The position numbers were made by a program, and so were the translations under genes. Of a stretch of DNA of 64,000 nucleotides, positions 32,484 through 42,349 are shown piece by piece; the first letter of the stretch is position 1; every line of letters starts with the position of its first letter. The stretch is from Micromonospora carbonacea (GTDB lineage: Bacteria > Actinomycetota > Actinomycetes > Mycobacteriales > Micromonosporaceae), in NCBI RefSeq assembly GCF_014205165.1, contig NZ_JACHMZ010000001.1, forward strand, positions 6,306,501-6,370,500, read 5' to 3'. The notes under the pieces were generated by a model. That model saw only the letters and a list, made by a program, of their open reading frames with translations, did no database searches and had not been told where the DNA came from.

Positions 32484-34079
32484 TCAGCTCGCCGCGCAGG
32501 ACAACGACGGCACCCCGTTGGTGCCGCCCGACGAGCCCAGGAAGCCGAAGGTCGTGCTGCCGCCGGCACTGAGCGAACCGTTGTAGCTGACGTTGCGGGC
32601 GGTGACCGTGGTGCCGCTGGTGGTCAGCGTCGCGCTCCACGCCTGCGACACCTGCTGTCCGTTCGCGAACGTCCAGGTCACCGTCCAACCGCTGATCGCC
32701 GAGCCGCCGGCGGTCACCCGCACCTCGGCCTGGAAGCCGCCCTGCCACTGACCGGTGACCGTGTACGACGCCGCGCAGGACCGGCTGCCCGTCGGCGGCG
32801 GGGTCGTCGGCGGGGCGGTGGTGGGCGGAGCGGTGGTCGGGGGCGGCGTGGTGGTCGGCGGCGTGGTCGGGGTGGTGCTGCCGATGGCGCTCATGATGGC
32901 GTCGATGATGCCCTGCTGGGTGACCGTGGCGCTGCTGCGGTTGAACAGCCCGAACCCGTACGCCCCGTTGTAGCCGTTGTCCCAGTAGGCGGTGGCCGCC
33001 CCGTACTTCTTGGCGGTGGACACCAGGGTGCGCGCGTAGTCCGCGCGGTACCTGTTGTTCGTCGAGTCGGCCGACGTCTTGTCGACCGAACCGTACTCAC
33101 CGACGAACACCGGGTATCCGCGCGAGACGAAGGTGTCGCGCACCTTCTTCAGTTGCCCGTCCATGAAGTCCTGCTGTCCCCAGGTCGACTTCCGGGCCGG
33201 GTTGGTGGCGGCCGGCCCCCACTGCGTGATGGTGCCGTTCTCCTCGCCGGCGAAGTCCCAGGGGTCGTAGTAGTGCACGGAGATCATGAGTCGCTGCTCG
33301 TTGGCGGGGATGGACGACGACCGGTACTGGTCGGTCGGCAGCACGAAGCCGTAGTTGCCCACGGTGTAGTCGATGTTGGTGTTCCAGCCGGGGACGAGCA
33401 GCCAGCGCGAGGCGTTGTTCCCGCCGGTCCGCCGGACGGTGTCCACGAAGATCTGGTTGTAGGCGTTGATGTTCGAGTAGCACGGCTGGGTGGGATTGCC
33501 GTACTGGCCGTCGAACTCCTCGTTCATGGATTCGAGGATGAGGCGCTCGCCGTAGCTCTGGAATCTGGTCGCGATCTGCTGCCAGACCTTCTGGTACTTG
33601 TCCCTGATCGTCGTCTGGTTCGACGAGTCGCAGATCAACCACGAGCCGGTGATGGTCTTGTAACCGTCGCCGTGCATGTTGATCAGCACGTACAGGCCGC
33701 GCCCGTAGGCGTAGTCCACGATCTCCTGGATCCGGTTCAGCCAGGCGGAGTTGATCGTGTAGTTCGGGGCGGACCCGATGTTTCCCAGATAGGAGACCGG
33801 GATGCGGATCGTCTTGAATCCGGCCGCCTTCACCCGGTCGATGAAGGCCTGGGTCACGACCGGGTTGCCCCATGCCGTCTCGCTGGGGATCCCGTTGGCG
33901 TTGGCCTCCAGGGCGTTCCCCAGATTCCAGCCCGCCCCCAGGTCGGCGACGAGCTGGGTGGCGTTGAGCTGGGCCATGCTGTCGGCCGACGCGGAACTCG
34001 GCAGCACGGCTGCGGTTCCGGCCAGCGCCAGCACGCCGGAGAGCATGGCGAACTGGACCTTCCTGAGGGTGGATCTCAC
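32484..34079 (-). CDS. Secreted GH5 endoglucanase with C-terminal CBM2
   Basis: A 531-residue cellulase. After the signal peptide (MLSGVLALAGTAAVLPSSASA) comes a GH5 TIM barrel with GAGWNLGNALEA, the acid/base Glu in LESMNEEFDG (about 186) and the nucleophile in VFVGEYGSVD (about 326). A Pro/Thr linker (about 403-432) leads to a cellulose-binding CBM2 with WQGGFQAEVRVTAGGSAISG and two terminal cysteines. GTG 34077-34079 is preferred over the ATG two codons earlier because GGGAG stands 6 bases from the GTG but directly touches the ATG. A GATGCA-CA-TGCATC palindrome at 34181-34194 lies in the promoter region. Confidence 0.95.
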   Translation of the reverse strand: MRSTLRKVQFAMLSGVLALAGTAAVLPSSASADSMAQLNATQLVADLGAGWNLGNALEANANGIPSETAWGNPVVTQAFIDRVKAAGFKTIRIPVSYLGNIGSAPNYTINSAWLNRIQEIVDYAYGRGLYVLINMHGDGYKTITGSWLICDSSNQTTIRDKYQKVWQQIATRFQSYGERLILESMNEEFDGQYGNPTQPCYSNINAYNQIFVDTVRRTGGNNASRWLLVPGWNTNIDYTVGNYGFVLPTDQYRSSSIPANEQRLMISVHYYDPWDFAGEENGTITQWGPAATNPARKSTWGQQDFMDGQLKKVRDTFVSRGYPVFVGEYGSVDKTSADSTNNRYRADYARTLVSTAKKYGAATAYWDNGYNGAYGFGLFNRSSATVTQQGIIDAIMSAIGSTTPTTPPTTTPPPTTAPPTTAPPTTPPPTGSRSCAASYTVTGQWQGGFQAEVRVTAGGSAISGWTVTWTFANGQQVSQAWSATLTTSGTTVTARNVSYNGSLSAGGSTTFGFLGSSGGTNGVPSLSCAAS

Positions 34080-34180
34080 GAGCATCTCCCGTCTTCGAGC
34101 CAACCGTCACGCTGGGTTGTCGAAGCGATTCGACGATATTCGATTGCCGGCACTGGCAGCCGATGGGCCGCCAAAGGATA

Positions 34181-34194
34181 GATGCACATGCATC
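34181..34194. promoter_or_regulatory. Palindrome upstream of the cellulase gene
   Basis: GATGCACATGCATC has 6-bp inverted arms around CA and sits about 100 bases before the cellulase start. It could be a repressor site, but no matching regulator is in the window. Confidence 0.3.
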
Positions 34195-34352
34195 GATGGG
34201 GCAAGGTCGCCACCAGCGCTCCCCCGCCGAGGACCCGGGGGCCGACGGCGGCGACCGGTCGCGGCGACCGCCATCGGCCCGCCGCGGAATCCCGATCGGG
34301 GACGCTCCGCCGGCCTCGGGGCGGCGCGGTGGGCCACCCCGAGTGCTCGCGC

Positions 34353-35702
34353 TCAGGTCAGGTCGAGGTCCCGCAGCCGCGCCACCGGCACGTCGAGATC
34401 GTCGACGGCCAGGTCGAGCATCCGCTCGACGTGCGCGATGTAGTCGCGCATGCGGGCGTCGGCGTAACGCCGCCGGTCCCACTTCACCTTCAGCAGCGCC
34501 TGATCCATCAGGGTGGAGGTGTTGACCTCCATGCCGGCCCCGCCCGCTCCGGCCGGCATGCTGGCCCACTCGTAGTGGTCCGACTGCACCGCGTGCTCCT
34601 CGACGGGCTTGCGGGCGGTGTCCCAGTCCGTCGTCGGCGACTCCCAGTGGCTGAAGGTGAAGACCGGACGTCCGCCGATGCCGGCGCGGTCGAACTCCTC
34701 CTCGACCCGGCGCGGGTCGAACCGGCCGTGCCGCAGGCTCTGCGCGAGGCGCAGCGTGAGCCGGTCGCGCACGGTGCGCAGGGAGTCCTCGGGCCGCAGG
34801 GTCTCGCTGAGCGCACCCCACTGCATGGCCAGGCCGACGAAGGACTCCGCCTCGGGGGTGGCCCGGTTGCCGACGACGATGGTGACCCACGCGCCGTCGG
34901 TCCCCCGGACCCGGCAGAACGCGATCAGCGCCAGGGCCAGGACGAGCGCGGCACGGGCCAGGCGGGAGTCCGGTCGGCTGCGGGCCAGGGCCCGCAGGAG
35001 CTTGCGGCTGCGCAGCCGGCAGCCGTCCACGGTCGGCTCCGGGGCCGTCCCGCGCGGGTCGCTCAGGCCCCGCTCCTCGGCGCGGCGTGCGGTGGAGACG
35101 AGGTAGCGGACGTTGCGCGCGGACAGCTCCGCGCCGCGCTCGCCGCGCTCGAACTCGAGGATGTCGTAGCAGGTCCGCTGGATCGGCGCGCCCTGCTGAC
35201 CGCGCAGGACGGCCAGGAAGGCGGCGACCAGTGCGCCGGCCCCGCTGGCGTCGACGAAGGCGTGCGCGACCGAGATCTCGACGTCGCCACCGGTGTCCAC
35301 GGGCGGCACCACGATCATCAGGTTCCCCGCGTCGGGGTCGGTCACGAACTGGCCGATCCGCCGGCCGGCGTCGAACAGCGCGTCGGTCACGAAGTCGAAG
35401 CACCACACCCCGAGCCGCTGCACCCCGTCCAGCACCACCGGGTCGTCGGGCGCCAACACCTCCTGCCGTAGCTGCCCGTCGACGCCGCGGCGCAGCCGCG
35501 ACCGCAGCGGCGGGTAGCGGCGCACCAGTTCGCCGGCCACCGCCACCGTGTCGGGCACCGTGAGGCCGGGCCCGACGGGCACCGGGAGGCTGAGCTCGTA
35601 GCGCCAGGCGTCGTTCTCGTCCAGCGGCGGCGGACCTGCCATCCACTGCTGCTGGGCCCAGGTCAGCGGGAACTCCCCCGTGCCGGCGTCCGATGGCGAC
35701 AT
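34353..35702 (-). CDS. Stand-alone condensation-domain protein
   Basis: A 449-residue protein of the NRPS condensation/acyltransferase fold, without adenylation or carrier domains. The N-terminus FPLTWAQQQWMAG matches the C1-type LS-x-x-Q-x-x-x-W start. The active-site motif reads VAHAFVDASG, keeping H-x-x-x-D of the usual HHxxxDG. The later DFGWG motif is not evident, closer to PapA/WS-like relatives. ATG 35700-35702 follows AGGAGGT at 8 bases. It is divergent from the amidase gene and begins the biosynthetic cluster. It probably joins an acyl or aminoacyl unit held on a carrier to an amine or hydroxyl. Confidence 0.85.
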   Translation of the reverse strand: MSPSDAGTGEFPLTWAQQQWMAGPPPLDENDAWRYELSLPVPVGPGLTVPDTVAVAGELVRRYPPLRSRLRRGVDGQLRQEVLAPDDPVVLDGVQRLGVWCFDFVTDALFDAGRRIGQFVTDPDAGNLMIVVPPVDTGGDVEISVAHAFVDASGAGALVAAFLAVLRGQQGAPIQRTCYDILEFERGERGAELSARNVRYLVSTARRAEERGLSDPRGTAPEPTVDGCRLRSRKLLRALARSRPDSRLARAALVLALALIAFCRVRGTDGAWVTIVVGNRATPEAESFVGLAMQWGALSETLRPEDSLRTVRDRLTLRLAQSLRHGRFDPRRVEEEFDRAGIGGRPVFTFSHWESPTTDWDTARKPVEEHAVQSDHYEWASMPAGAGGAGMEVNTSTLMDQALLKVKWDRRRYADARMRDYIAHVERMLDLAVDDLDVPVARLRDLDLT

Positions 35703-36040
35703 GTCTGACGACCTCCTGTGTGGGTCGGTGGACCAGGGCGGGGGAAGCGGCCGGCGACCTGTGGCTGGCGCCCGATCAGCACCCGCACCCGGCTCACCGC
35801 CCGCGCCCGCCGGTGGGGCGGCCCGGCCGCAGTCGTCGCGCCATCTCCCGGACAGTAATCGGCGGTCAGGGCTCAGGTCAGTGCGCAAACGGCCATGCCC
35901 GTTCTTCCGGCTCATCTGTCGTGGGACTCCGGCGCAGAACGGTGCACAATTCGCCGGGACCAATGTCGACGGGCGGGTGAAACAGCCGGGAATGCGTCGG
36001 GCGTCGCGCACCGACTCGCCGCGGACCGAGCCGAGGTGTG
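35703..36040. other. Divergent promoter region, no gene
   Basis: About 340 bases separate the condensation-domain gene (minus) from the amidase gene (plus). No ORF with support was found; both promoters are expected here. Confidence 0.5.
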
Positions 36041-37513
36041 ATGGACGACGAGCTGTGCTGGTGGCCGGCCCGACAGGTGGCGCGGGCGATCGCCGACGGG
36101 CAGCTCTCCGCCCGGGAGTACCTGCGCGCGCTGCTGGCCCGGATCGACCGCTACGACGGCGCGCTCGGGCTCGTGGTGACCCGCAACGAACGCGCCGAGG
36201 CCGAGGCGGCCGCGGCCGACGAGGCGGTGGTGCGCGGCGACCCGCTGCCGCCGCTGCACGGCGTGGCGATGACGGTCAAGGACAGCTTCGCCACCGCCGG
36301 GCTGCGTACCACCGGCGGCCTGCTGCCCGACTTCGTCCCCGACGAGGACGCGGCCGCGGTGGCCGGGGCCCGGCGCGCGGGCGCGATCATCCTCGGCAAG
36401 ACCAACCTCCCCCGCGCCTCGCGCGACCTGCAGGCCTACAACGAGCTGTTCGGCACCGCCCGCAACCCGTGGGACCCGACGCTGACCACCAGCGGCTCCT
36501 CCGGTGGGGCCGCGGGCGCGCTGGCGGCCGGGTTCACGCCGCTGGAGATCGGCTCGGACGTCGCCGGGTCCATCCGGATCCCGGCCGGGTTCTGCGGCGT
36601 CATCGGTCTCAAGCCGACCTTCGGCACGGTCTCGATGTACGGCCACGTGCCGCCGATGCCGTTCAACCGGGCCCTGCCCGACATCGCCATGGTCGGGCCG
36701 CTGGCCAGGGACGTCGACGACCTGGAGATCCTGTTCGACGCGATCAGCGGCCCGGACCCCTGGGACCGGGCCGCCTGGCGGCTGAGCCTGCCCCCGGCCA
36801 GCCGGCCGCGCCGGGTGGCGGCCTGGTTCGACGACCCCTACTGCCCGGTGGACGGCGAGGTGCGGGCGGCGGTGGAACAGGCCGCCGACGCCCTCGCCGG
36901 GACCGGAGTCGCCGTGCGGGCCACCAGCCCGCTGGGGATCCGGCTCGAGCAGAGCGACCAGATCTTCCGCAAGCTCATCGCGGGCACCGCGATCGACGAC
37001 ATCTCCGGCGAGGAGGCCGAGCTGATCGCCGCCGGCATGCGGCCGCCCACCGGCGTGCTCGGCGGCGAGCACGTCCACCAGAGCCACCGCGACTGGATCG
37101 TCGCCAACGAGCTGCGCACCCGGATGGGCCTGCGCTGGCGGGCGTTCTTCAGTCGCTACGACGCCCTGCTGCTGCCGGTCGCGCCGAACACCGCGCCGGC
37201 CCACGACCACCGCCCGTTCGCCCAGCGCACCATCACCGTCGACGGCCGGCCTCGGCCGTACTGGGACCAGCTGGTGTGGGCCGGCGTGACCGGCATGTGC
37301 TACCTGCCGTCGGTCGTCGTCCCGGTCCGCCTGGACGCGCGCGGCGTGCCGATCGGGGTCGCGGTGGCCGGCCCCCGCCTGGGGGACCGGACGGTGCTGG
37401 AGACCGCCCGGGTGCTGGCCCGGGCGCTGGGTCCGATCGGCCGTCCGGCGCTGGGGTCGGGACCGTCCGCGACGCCACCGGAGGGTGCGCGCCGCGAGCT
37501 GACGGCCGGCTGA
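36041..37513 (+). CDS. Amidase-signature family amidase
   Basis: A 490-residue amidase-signature hydrolase. The Ser-cisSer-Lys triad is visible: Lys in GVAMTVKDSF (about 77), the Gly/Ser-rich LTTSGSSGGAAGALAAG (about 150) and the nucleophile region EIGSDVAGSIRIPAGF (about 173). Length is normal for the family. ATG 36041 follows GAGG at 4 bases; a GTG one codon earlier is also possible. In this cluster it may cleave or form an amide in the product or a precursor. The substrate cannot be read. Confidence 0.93.
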   Translation: MDDELCWWPARQVARAIADGQLSAREYLRALLARIDRYDGALGLVVTRNERAEAEAAAADEAVVRGDPLPPLHGVAMTVKDSFATAGLRTTGGLLPDFVPDEDAAAVAGARRAGAIILGKTNLPRASRDLQAYNELFGTARNPWDPTLTTSGSSGGAAGALAAGFTPLEIGSDVAGSIRIPAGFCGVIGLKPTFGTVSMYGHVPPMPFNRALPDIAMVGPLARDVDDLEILFDAISGPDPWDRAAWRLSLPPASRPRRVAAWFDDPYCPVDGEVRAAVEQAADALAGTGVAVRATSPLGIRLEQSDQIFRKLIAGTAIDDISGEEAELIAAGMRPPTGVLGGEHVHQSHRDWIVANELRTRMGLRWRAFFSRYDALLLPVAPNTAPAHDHRPFAQRTITVDGRPRPYWDQLVWAGVTGMCYLPSVVVPVRLDARGVPIGVAVAGPRLGDRTVLETARVLARALGPIGRPALGSGPSATPPEGARRELTAG

Positions 37514-37809
37514 GCCGCCGTACCATCGCCTGTTCTCCGCCCGCCGACGGGCCGGTCCACCGTGCCCGTCGCGCGGCGCGCCCGGCCGCGTCGACCGCGG
37601 CCGGTGTCCTGTCAAGCCCGGTCGGCCGGATCGCCGGCGCACCTTCGGCTATGGCTGGGATGTGCGGTTGTTGGCGCGCCCGGACGAGCATTTCGGGCCG
37701 ACCGCAACCGATCGAAAATTGCGTTCGTGCCGAGGCTCGGAAGAACTGCCGACGATCGCTTGCGCTGATCGTCGCCGATTCCCGGCCGACCCGATGAGTG
37801 GGAGTTGAT

Positions 37810-38550
37810 GTGCGCGCAATCATCTTCGCCGGGGGCAAGGCGCGGCGCCTGCTGCCGCTCACCGCGGAGCGACCGAAGATCCTGATGGACATCGGGGGCC
37901 GGCCGCTGCTCGACATCCTCCTGCGGCAGTTGCGCGGTTGCGGGGTCGAGCGGGTCACGCTCTGTGTGTCGCACCTGCAGACGGCCATCCGCGAGCACCT
38001 GTTCGGGGCGATCCCGGAGGGCATGGTGGTCGACTTCTCGGTGGACGCCCAGCCCCGGGGCACCGCCGGCCCGCTGCTGCTGGTCGCGGACTGGGACGAG
38101 CCGGCCCTGGTGCTCAACGGCGACGTGCTCACCACCCTGGACTTCGCCGACGTGCACCGGGTGCACCGGAGCAGCGGCTGCGCGATGACGATCGCCTGTC
38201 GGCAGACCGAGGTGACGATCGACTCCGGTGCCCTCGAGATCGCCGACGACCGGGTGTGCCGGGTGACCGAGAAGCCCCGCGTCCGGGTCGACGTCAGCAT
38301 GGGTGTCTACGTCGTCGACCCGTCCGTGCGCTCGTTCATCGCCGCGGAGTCGGTGGTCGACATGCCCGACCTGATCACCTCGCTGATCGGCGCGGGCCGG
38401 GCGGTCGGGGCCTACCGATTCACCGGCAGCTGGCACGACATCGGCACCCCGGGCCGCTACGAGCGGGCGGTGGCCGAGTTCACCGACACCCCCGAGGTCT
38501 ACCTACCCGGCGTCGACCGGGACGAGTTCCGGGTCTCGCATGCCAACTGA
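37810..38550 (+). CDS. Sugar-1-phosphate nucleotidyltransferase
   Basis: A 246-residue enzyme making an NDP-sugar from a sugar-1-phosphate and NTP. The N-terminal motif is RAIIFAGGKARRLLPLT followed by ERPKILMDIGGRPLL, the signature loop and Lys of the mannose/glucose-1-phosphate transferases; LVLNGDVLTTLDF holds the metal-binding Asp. It ends soon after the catalytic domain (no left-handed helix). GTG 37810 is chosen because GGAG lies 5 bases upstream. First gene of an eight-gene plus-strand operon; the next gene overlaps it by 11 nt. Confidence 0.9.
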   Translation: MRAIIFAGGKARRLLPLTAERPKILMDIGGRPLLDILLRQLRGCGVERVTLCVSHLQTAIREHLFGAIPEGMVVDFSVDAQPRGTAGPLLLVADWDEPALVLNGDVLTTLDFADVHRVHRSSGCAMTIACRQTEVTIDSGALEIADDRVCRVTEKPRVRVDVSMGVYVVDPSVRSFIAAESVVDMPDLITSLIGAGRAVGAYRFTGSWHDIGTPGRYERAVAEFTDTPEVYLPGVDRDEFRVSHAN

Positions 38551-40090
38551 CCGCCGCCCGGCGTGCGCGCCGCACGCCGACCACGACGCCGTCGCCGCGC
38601 TGCGGGAGCGGCTGACGGCCCACGCCGACGAGCGCCCGGACGCCCCGGCCGTCCGCTGGCGTACCGCCGCCGGCTGGTCCGGGACGACCTGGCGGGAACT
38701 GGCCGCGACCGCGCGGCGGGTGGCCGCCCGCGCGACCGCCGAGCTGCCCGCCGGCCGCGCGGTCGTGGTGGCGACGGTCAACACCGGCGCGCACGCGGCC
38801 GTGCTGCTCGGCCTGCTGGCCGCCGGGTTCGACGTCGTCCTGGTCGAGCACGACAGCTCCTACCTGGCCGACCCGTTGTCCGCGGTGTACGCGGCCCGAC
38901 CGGGCGCGGTGGTGGCGGCGGTGGACGGCCCGCGGCCCGCGGCGACGGGGGAACTGCGCCGGCTGGCCGTCGAGGACCTGGTCGCCGGCGCGCCGCAGGC
39001 GGAGTGGCCGGACCGGACGCCCGGTGCGGCGACCGTGCTGCAACTGACCTCCGGATCGACCGGCGAACCCCGGGTGGCCGCGGTCCCGCTGGGAGCGGCG
39101 TTGCGCGGGGGCGCGCTCTACCGCGACCTGTTCGGCCTGGACGAGCGGGACACGATCCTGGCCGCCGTTCCGCTCGCCCACTCGTTCGGGTTCGTCGGGG
39201 CGCTGTGCGCCGCGGTGCTGTCCGGCGGCACGCTCGCGCTGCTGGTGCGGTTCACCGGGCGCGGCCTGGTCGAGGGGCTCGACGCGGGCGCGACCGCGCT
39301 GCTGGCCACGCCGTTCGTGTACGGCCTGGTCCCGGACCTCCTGCACGGGCGGGTCCGGCCGGACCGGCTGCGGGTCGCCCTCTGCTCGGGCGGGCCGCTC
39401 ACCCCGGCGGCGGCCGGGGCGGCCGGCGGTCGCCTCGGCTGCCCGGTCCGCCAGGTCTACGGCTCGACCGAGACCGGGCTGATCGCCTGCCAGTCCGGCC
39501 GGTCCCGGCCGTGGCCGGCCGAGGGGGTCGGCGGCTTCGTCCCCGGCGTGCGGTGGCGGGTCGAGCCGGTCCGGGGCTCCGCCGCCGGGCGTCTGCTGGT
39601 GCGGACCTCGACGATGTTCACCGGCTACGTCGGCCGGGGCGGGGCCGAGGCACTGCGCCCGGACGGCTACTACGACACCGGCGACCTGGTCGACGTCGAC
39701 GACGCCGGGGACGTGACGATCGTCGGCCGCAAGGCGACCTTCATCAACGTCGGCGGCCGCAAGGTCAACCCGCGCAGGCTGGAGCGGCTGATCGGTGAGC
39801 TGCCCGGCGTGCGCGCGGTGCACGTCTGCGGGCTGCCGGACGCCCGCGGCAACGAGGAGATCCACGCCGTCGTCGAGCTGACGCCCGGCACCGACCCGGC
39901 GGCGGTGGTCGCCGGCTGCCGGCAGCGGCTGACCGCCTACGAGGTCCCGCACCACGTCCATGCCGTCGACCGGCTGCCGCGCACCGCGCTCGGCAAGGTC
40001 GCCGCCCCCGCGCTGCGGGACCTGATCGCCGGTCGGGGCGCCGGTGCGCCGGGCGGCACCACCGCCACGAGGAGGAGTACCCGAACATGA
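38540..40090 (+). CDS. Adenylate-forming ligase (AMP-binding)
   Basis: A 516-residue ANL-superfamily enzyme that activates a carboxylic acid as acyl-AMP and transfers it to CoA or a carrier. Core motifs are LQLTSGSTGEPR (A3), VYGSTETGLI (A5), YYDTGDLVDV (A7), GRKATFINVGGRKVNP (A8) and RTALGKVAAPAL with the A10 Lys. The nearby carrier proteins are possible acceptors. It overlaps the gene before by 11 nt and the next by 4 nt (ATGA). The acid cannot be predicted by eye. Confidence 0.93.
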   Translation: MPTDRRPACAPHADHDAVAALRERLTAHADERPDAPAVRWRTAAGWSGTTWRELAATARRVAARATAELPAGRAVVVATVNTGAHAAVLLGLLAAGFDVVLVEHDSSYLADPLSAVYAARPGAVVAAVDGPRPAATGELRRLAVEDLVAGAPQAEWPDRTPGAATVLQLTSGSTGEPRVAAVPLGAALRGGALYRDLFGLDERDTILAAVPLAHSFGFVGALCAAVLSGGTLALLVRFTGRGLVEGLDAGATALLATPFVYGLVPDLLHGRVRPDRLRVALCSGGPLTPAAAGAAGGRLGCPVRQVYGSTETGLIACQSGRSRPWPAEGVGGFVPGVRWRVEPVRGSAAGRLLVRTSTMFTGYVGRGGAEALRPDGYYDTGDLVDVDDAGDVTIVGRKATFINVGGRKVNPRRLERLIGELPGVRAVHVCGLPDARGNEEIHAVVELTPGTDPAAVVAGCRQRLTAYEVPHHVHAVDRLPRTALGKVAAPALRDLIAGRGAGAPGGTTATRRSTRT

Positions 40091-41397
40091 CCACACCCCC
40101 GCCAGAGGTCGCCGTCGTCGGACTCGGCTACGTCGGCCTGCCGCTCGCGGTCGCCCTGGCCCGCGCCGGAGTCCGCGTCGTCGGAGTGGACGTCAACCCC
40201 GACGTCCGGGACGCGGTGACGCGCGCCCGGCCGCCGTTCTTCGAACCGGGGCTGGCCGAGGCGCTGGCCGCGCTGGACGACGGCGCGCTCACCGTGGCCG
40301 ACCGGCTGCCCGACGCGACGCCCGACGCGGTGATCATCTGCGTGGGCACCGCGGTCGACCCGGCCACCGGCCGCTGCGACCTGGGCCCGCTGCGGGCCGC
40401 CGTCACCGCCGCGACCGCGCGGATCACCCCGGACACGCTGCTCGTGGTACGCAGCACCGTGCCCGTCGGCACCTGCCGCGATCTCGTCGAGCCGGCCATG
40501 CGACGCGTCACGGCCTCCCCGCTGCTGGCCTTCTGCCCCGAACGGATCATCCAGGGCTCGGCGATGGCCGAGCTGGCCTCGCTCCCGCAGATCATCGGGG
40601 GCCTGGACGACGCCTCGGCCAAGCGGGCCGAGGCCCTGTTCGCGGCGGTCTGCCCGGACCGCGTGCTGGTGTCCTCGCTGGAGGCCGCCGAGATGATCAA
40701 GCTGATCTGCAACGCGCACACCGACCTCATCTACGGGTTCGGCAACGAGGTGGCGCTGGCCGCCACGGCCTTTGGCCTGGACGCCACCGAGCTGATCGCC
40801 TCCGCCAACCTCCGTTACCCCCGGCCCGACCTGTCCCGACCCGGCTTCGTCGGCGGCAGCTGCCTGACGAAGGACCCGTACCTGCTGATGCACAGCGCGG
40901 CCACGGCCGGCCACACCGAGATGCCGATGGTCGCCGCGGCCCGGCGGACCAACGAGCGCGTGCCCGGCCACGCGGTCGAGCGGGTGGTCGCGGCCCTGAC
41001 CGACCCGGACCCCGGCCGGCTCGCCGACGCGAAGGTCCTGGTGTGTGGCATCGCCTACAAGGGCCGCCCGGAGACCGACGACGTGCGCGGCAGCGCCGCC
41101 ACCGACGTCGCCGCCCTGCTGCGCGGCCGGGTACGCACGCTGGCCGGCCACGACCCGATCGTCCGCCCGGAGCGGATCGCCGAGCTCGGCTACCAACCGG
41201 TCGGGCTGGACGAGGGGGTGGCCGACGCCGACGCGGTCGTGCTGCTGTCCGACCACCCCGGCTACGCCACGCTCACCGCGGACAAGCTGCTGGGCCGGAT
41301 GCGCGGCCGCGGCGTCGTGTTCGACATGTGGGGCCTGCTCGACGCCGAGCTCACCGGCGTCGAGGGGCTCACCTACCTGCGGCTCGGCCGTGGCTGA
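40087..41397 (+). CDS. Nucleotide-sugar (UDP-glucose/UDP-ManNAc type) dehydrogenase
   Basis: A 436-residue enzyme oxidising C6 of an NDP-sugar to the uronic acid with two NAD+. The N-terminal Rossmann motif is VAVVGLGYVGLPLAVALARA; the catalytic Cys is in GFVGGSCLTKDPYLL (about 258), and the C-terminal domain begins VLVCGIAYKGRPETDDVRGS. Family features fit both UDP-glucose and UDP-N-acetylmannosamine dehydrogenases. The decarboxylase-like SDR and aminotransferase that follow suggest a route to an amino-pentose or amino-uronic sugar. Confidence 0.93.
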   Translation: MTTPPPEVAVVGLGYVGLPLAVALARAGVRVVGVDVNPDVRDAVTRARPPFFEPGLAEALAALDDGALTVADRLPDATPDAVIICVGTAVDPATGRCDLGPLRAAVTAATARITPDTLLVVRSTVPVGTCRDLVEPAMRRVTASPLLAFCPERIIQGSAMAELASLPQIIGGLDDASAKRAEALFAAVCPDRVLVSSLEAAEMIKLICNAHTDLIYGFGNEVALAATAFGLDATELIASANLRYPRPDLSRPGFVGGSCLTKDPYLLMHSAATAGHTEMPMVAAARRTNERVPGHAVERVVAALTDPDPGRLADAKVLVCGIAYKGRPETDDVRGSAATDVAALLRGRVRTLAGHDPIVRPERIAELGYQPVGLDEGVADADAVVLLSDHPGYATLTADKLLGRMRGRGVVFDMWGLLDAELTGVEGLTYLRLGRG

Positions 41398-42349
41398 CCG
41401 CGCCCTGGTCACCGGAGGGGCCGGGTTCATCGGCCTGCACCTGGTGCGACGACTACTCGACGAGGGCGTGCAGGTCACCGTCCTGGACGACTTCTCCCGC
41501 GGCGCCGACGACCCCGAGCTGCACGCCCTCGCCGGCGACGTGCAGCTGGTCCGCCACGACCTGACCACACCGCTGCCCGCGGACCTCGACCGGTGCGACG
41601 CCGTCTACCACCTGGCCGGGGTGGTCGGCGTGCAGCGGGTCACCGACCGGCCGGTGCACACCATGCGCACCAACGTGCTGGCCACCGTCTCGCTGCTCGA
41701 CTGGTGCGCCCGGACCCAGCCGAGCGTGCTGTTCCTCAGCTCCACCAGCGAGGTCGGCGACGGCGCCGCGACCGCGGGGCTGGCCGAACTGCCGGTCCCG
41801 GAGGACGCGCCGTTCGTGCTGGGCGAGCCGCGATCGCCGCGCACGTCCTACGCGTTGAGCAAGCTCGTCGCCGAGTACCTGTTCCTGCACGCCGGCCCGC
41901 CGGGCCGGGTGCGGGTGGCCCGCTTCTACAACGTCTACGGCCCACGGATGGGCAACGAGCACGTGGTGCCGCAGCTGATCGAGCGGGCCCTGGCCGGCAC
42001 CGACCCGTTCCCGCTCTACGGCGGGCAGCAGACCAGGGCGTTCTGCCACGTCGACGACGCGGTCGAGGCGGTGCTGCGGCTGTGCGCGTTGCCTGAGCCG
42101 GATCCGCTGGTCGTCAACATCGGCAACGACCGGGAGGAGGTCGAGATCCTCGACCTCGCCCGACGGATCTGCGCCCTCGCCGGGCTGCGCCCCGAGTTCG
42201 CCGTGCGGCCGGTCCCCGGCGGCCCGCGCCGCCGGCTGCCCGACCTGACCCGGCTGCGTGGGCTGACCGGCTACGAGCCGGCCGTCACCCTCGACGCCGG
42301 GCTGCGGGCGACGTTCGACTGGTACGCGGCGCACCGGAGCGCGTCGTGA
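41390..42349 (+). CDS. NAD-dependent epimerase/UDP-glucuronate decarboxylase-like SDR
   Basis: A 319-residue extended SDR acting on an NDP-sugar. It has ALVTGGAGFIGLHLVRRL at the N-terminus, SSTSEVGDG, the catalytic Y-x-x-x-K in SYALSKLVAEYL (about 160) and ARFYNVYGPRMGNEHVVPQL, a pattern shared with UDP-xylose synthases and epimerases. It follows the dehydrogenase with an 8-nt overlap (GTG 41390). Decarboxylation of the uronic sugar to a pentose or 4-keto-pentose is the simplest reading, as in calicheamicin amino-pentose formation; epimerisation is the alternative. Confidence 0.88.
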   Translation: MADRALVTGGAGFIGLHLVRRLLDEGVQVTVLDDFSRGADDPELHALAGDVQLVRHDLTTPLPADLDRCDAVYHLAGVVGVQRVTDRPVHTMRTNVLATVSLLDWCARTQPSVLFLSSTSEVGDGAATAGLAELPVPEDAPFVLGEPRSPRTSYALSKLVAEYLFLHAGPPGRVRVARFYNVYGPRMGNEHVVPQLIERALAGTDPFPLYGGQQTRAFCHVDDAVEAVLRLCALPEPDPLVVNIGNDREEVEILDLARRICALAGLRPEFAVRPVPGGPRRRLPDLTRLRGLTGYEPAVTLDAGLRATFDWYAAHRSAS

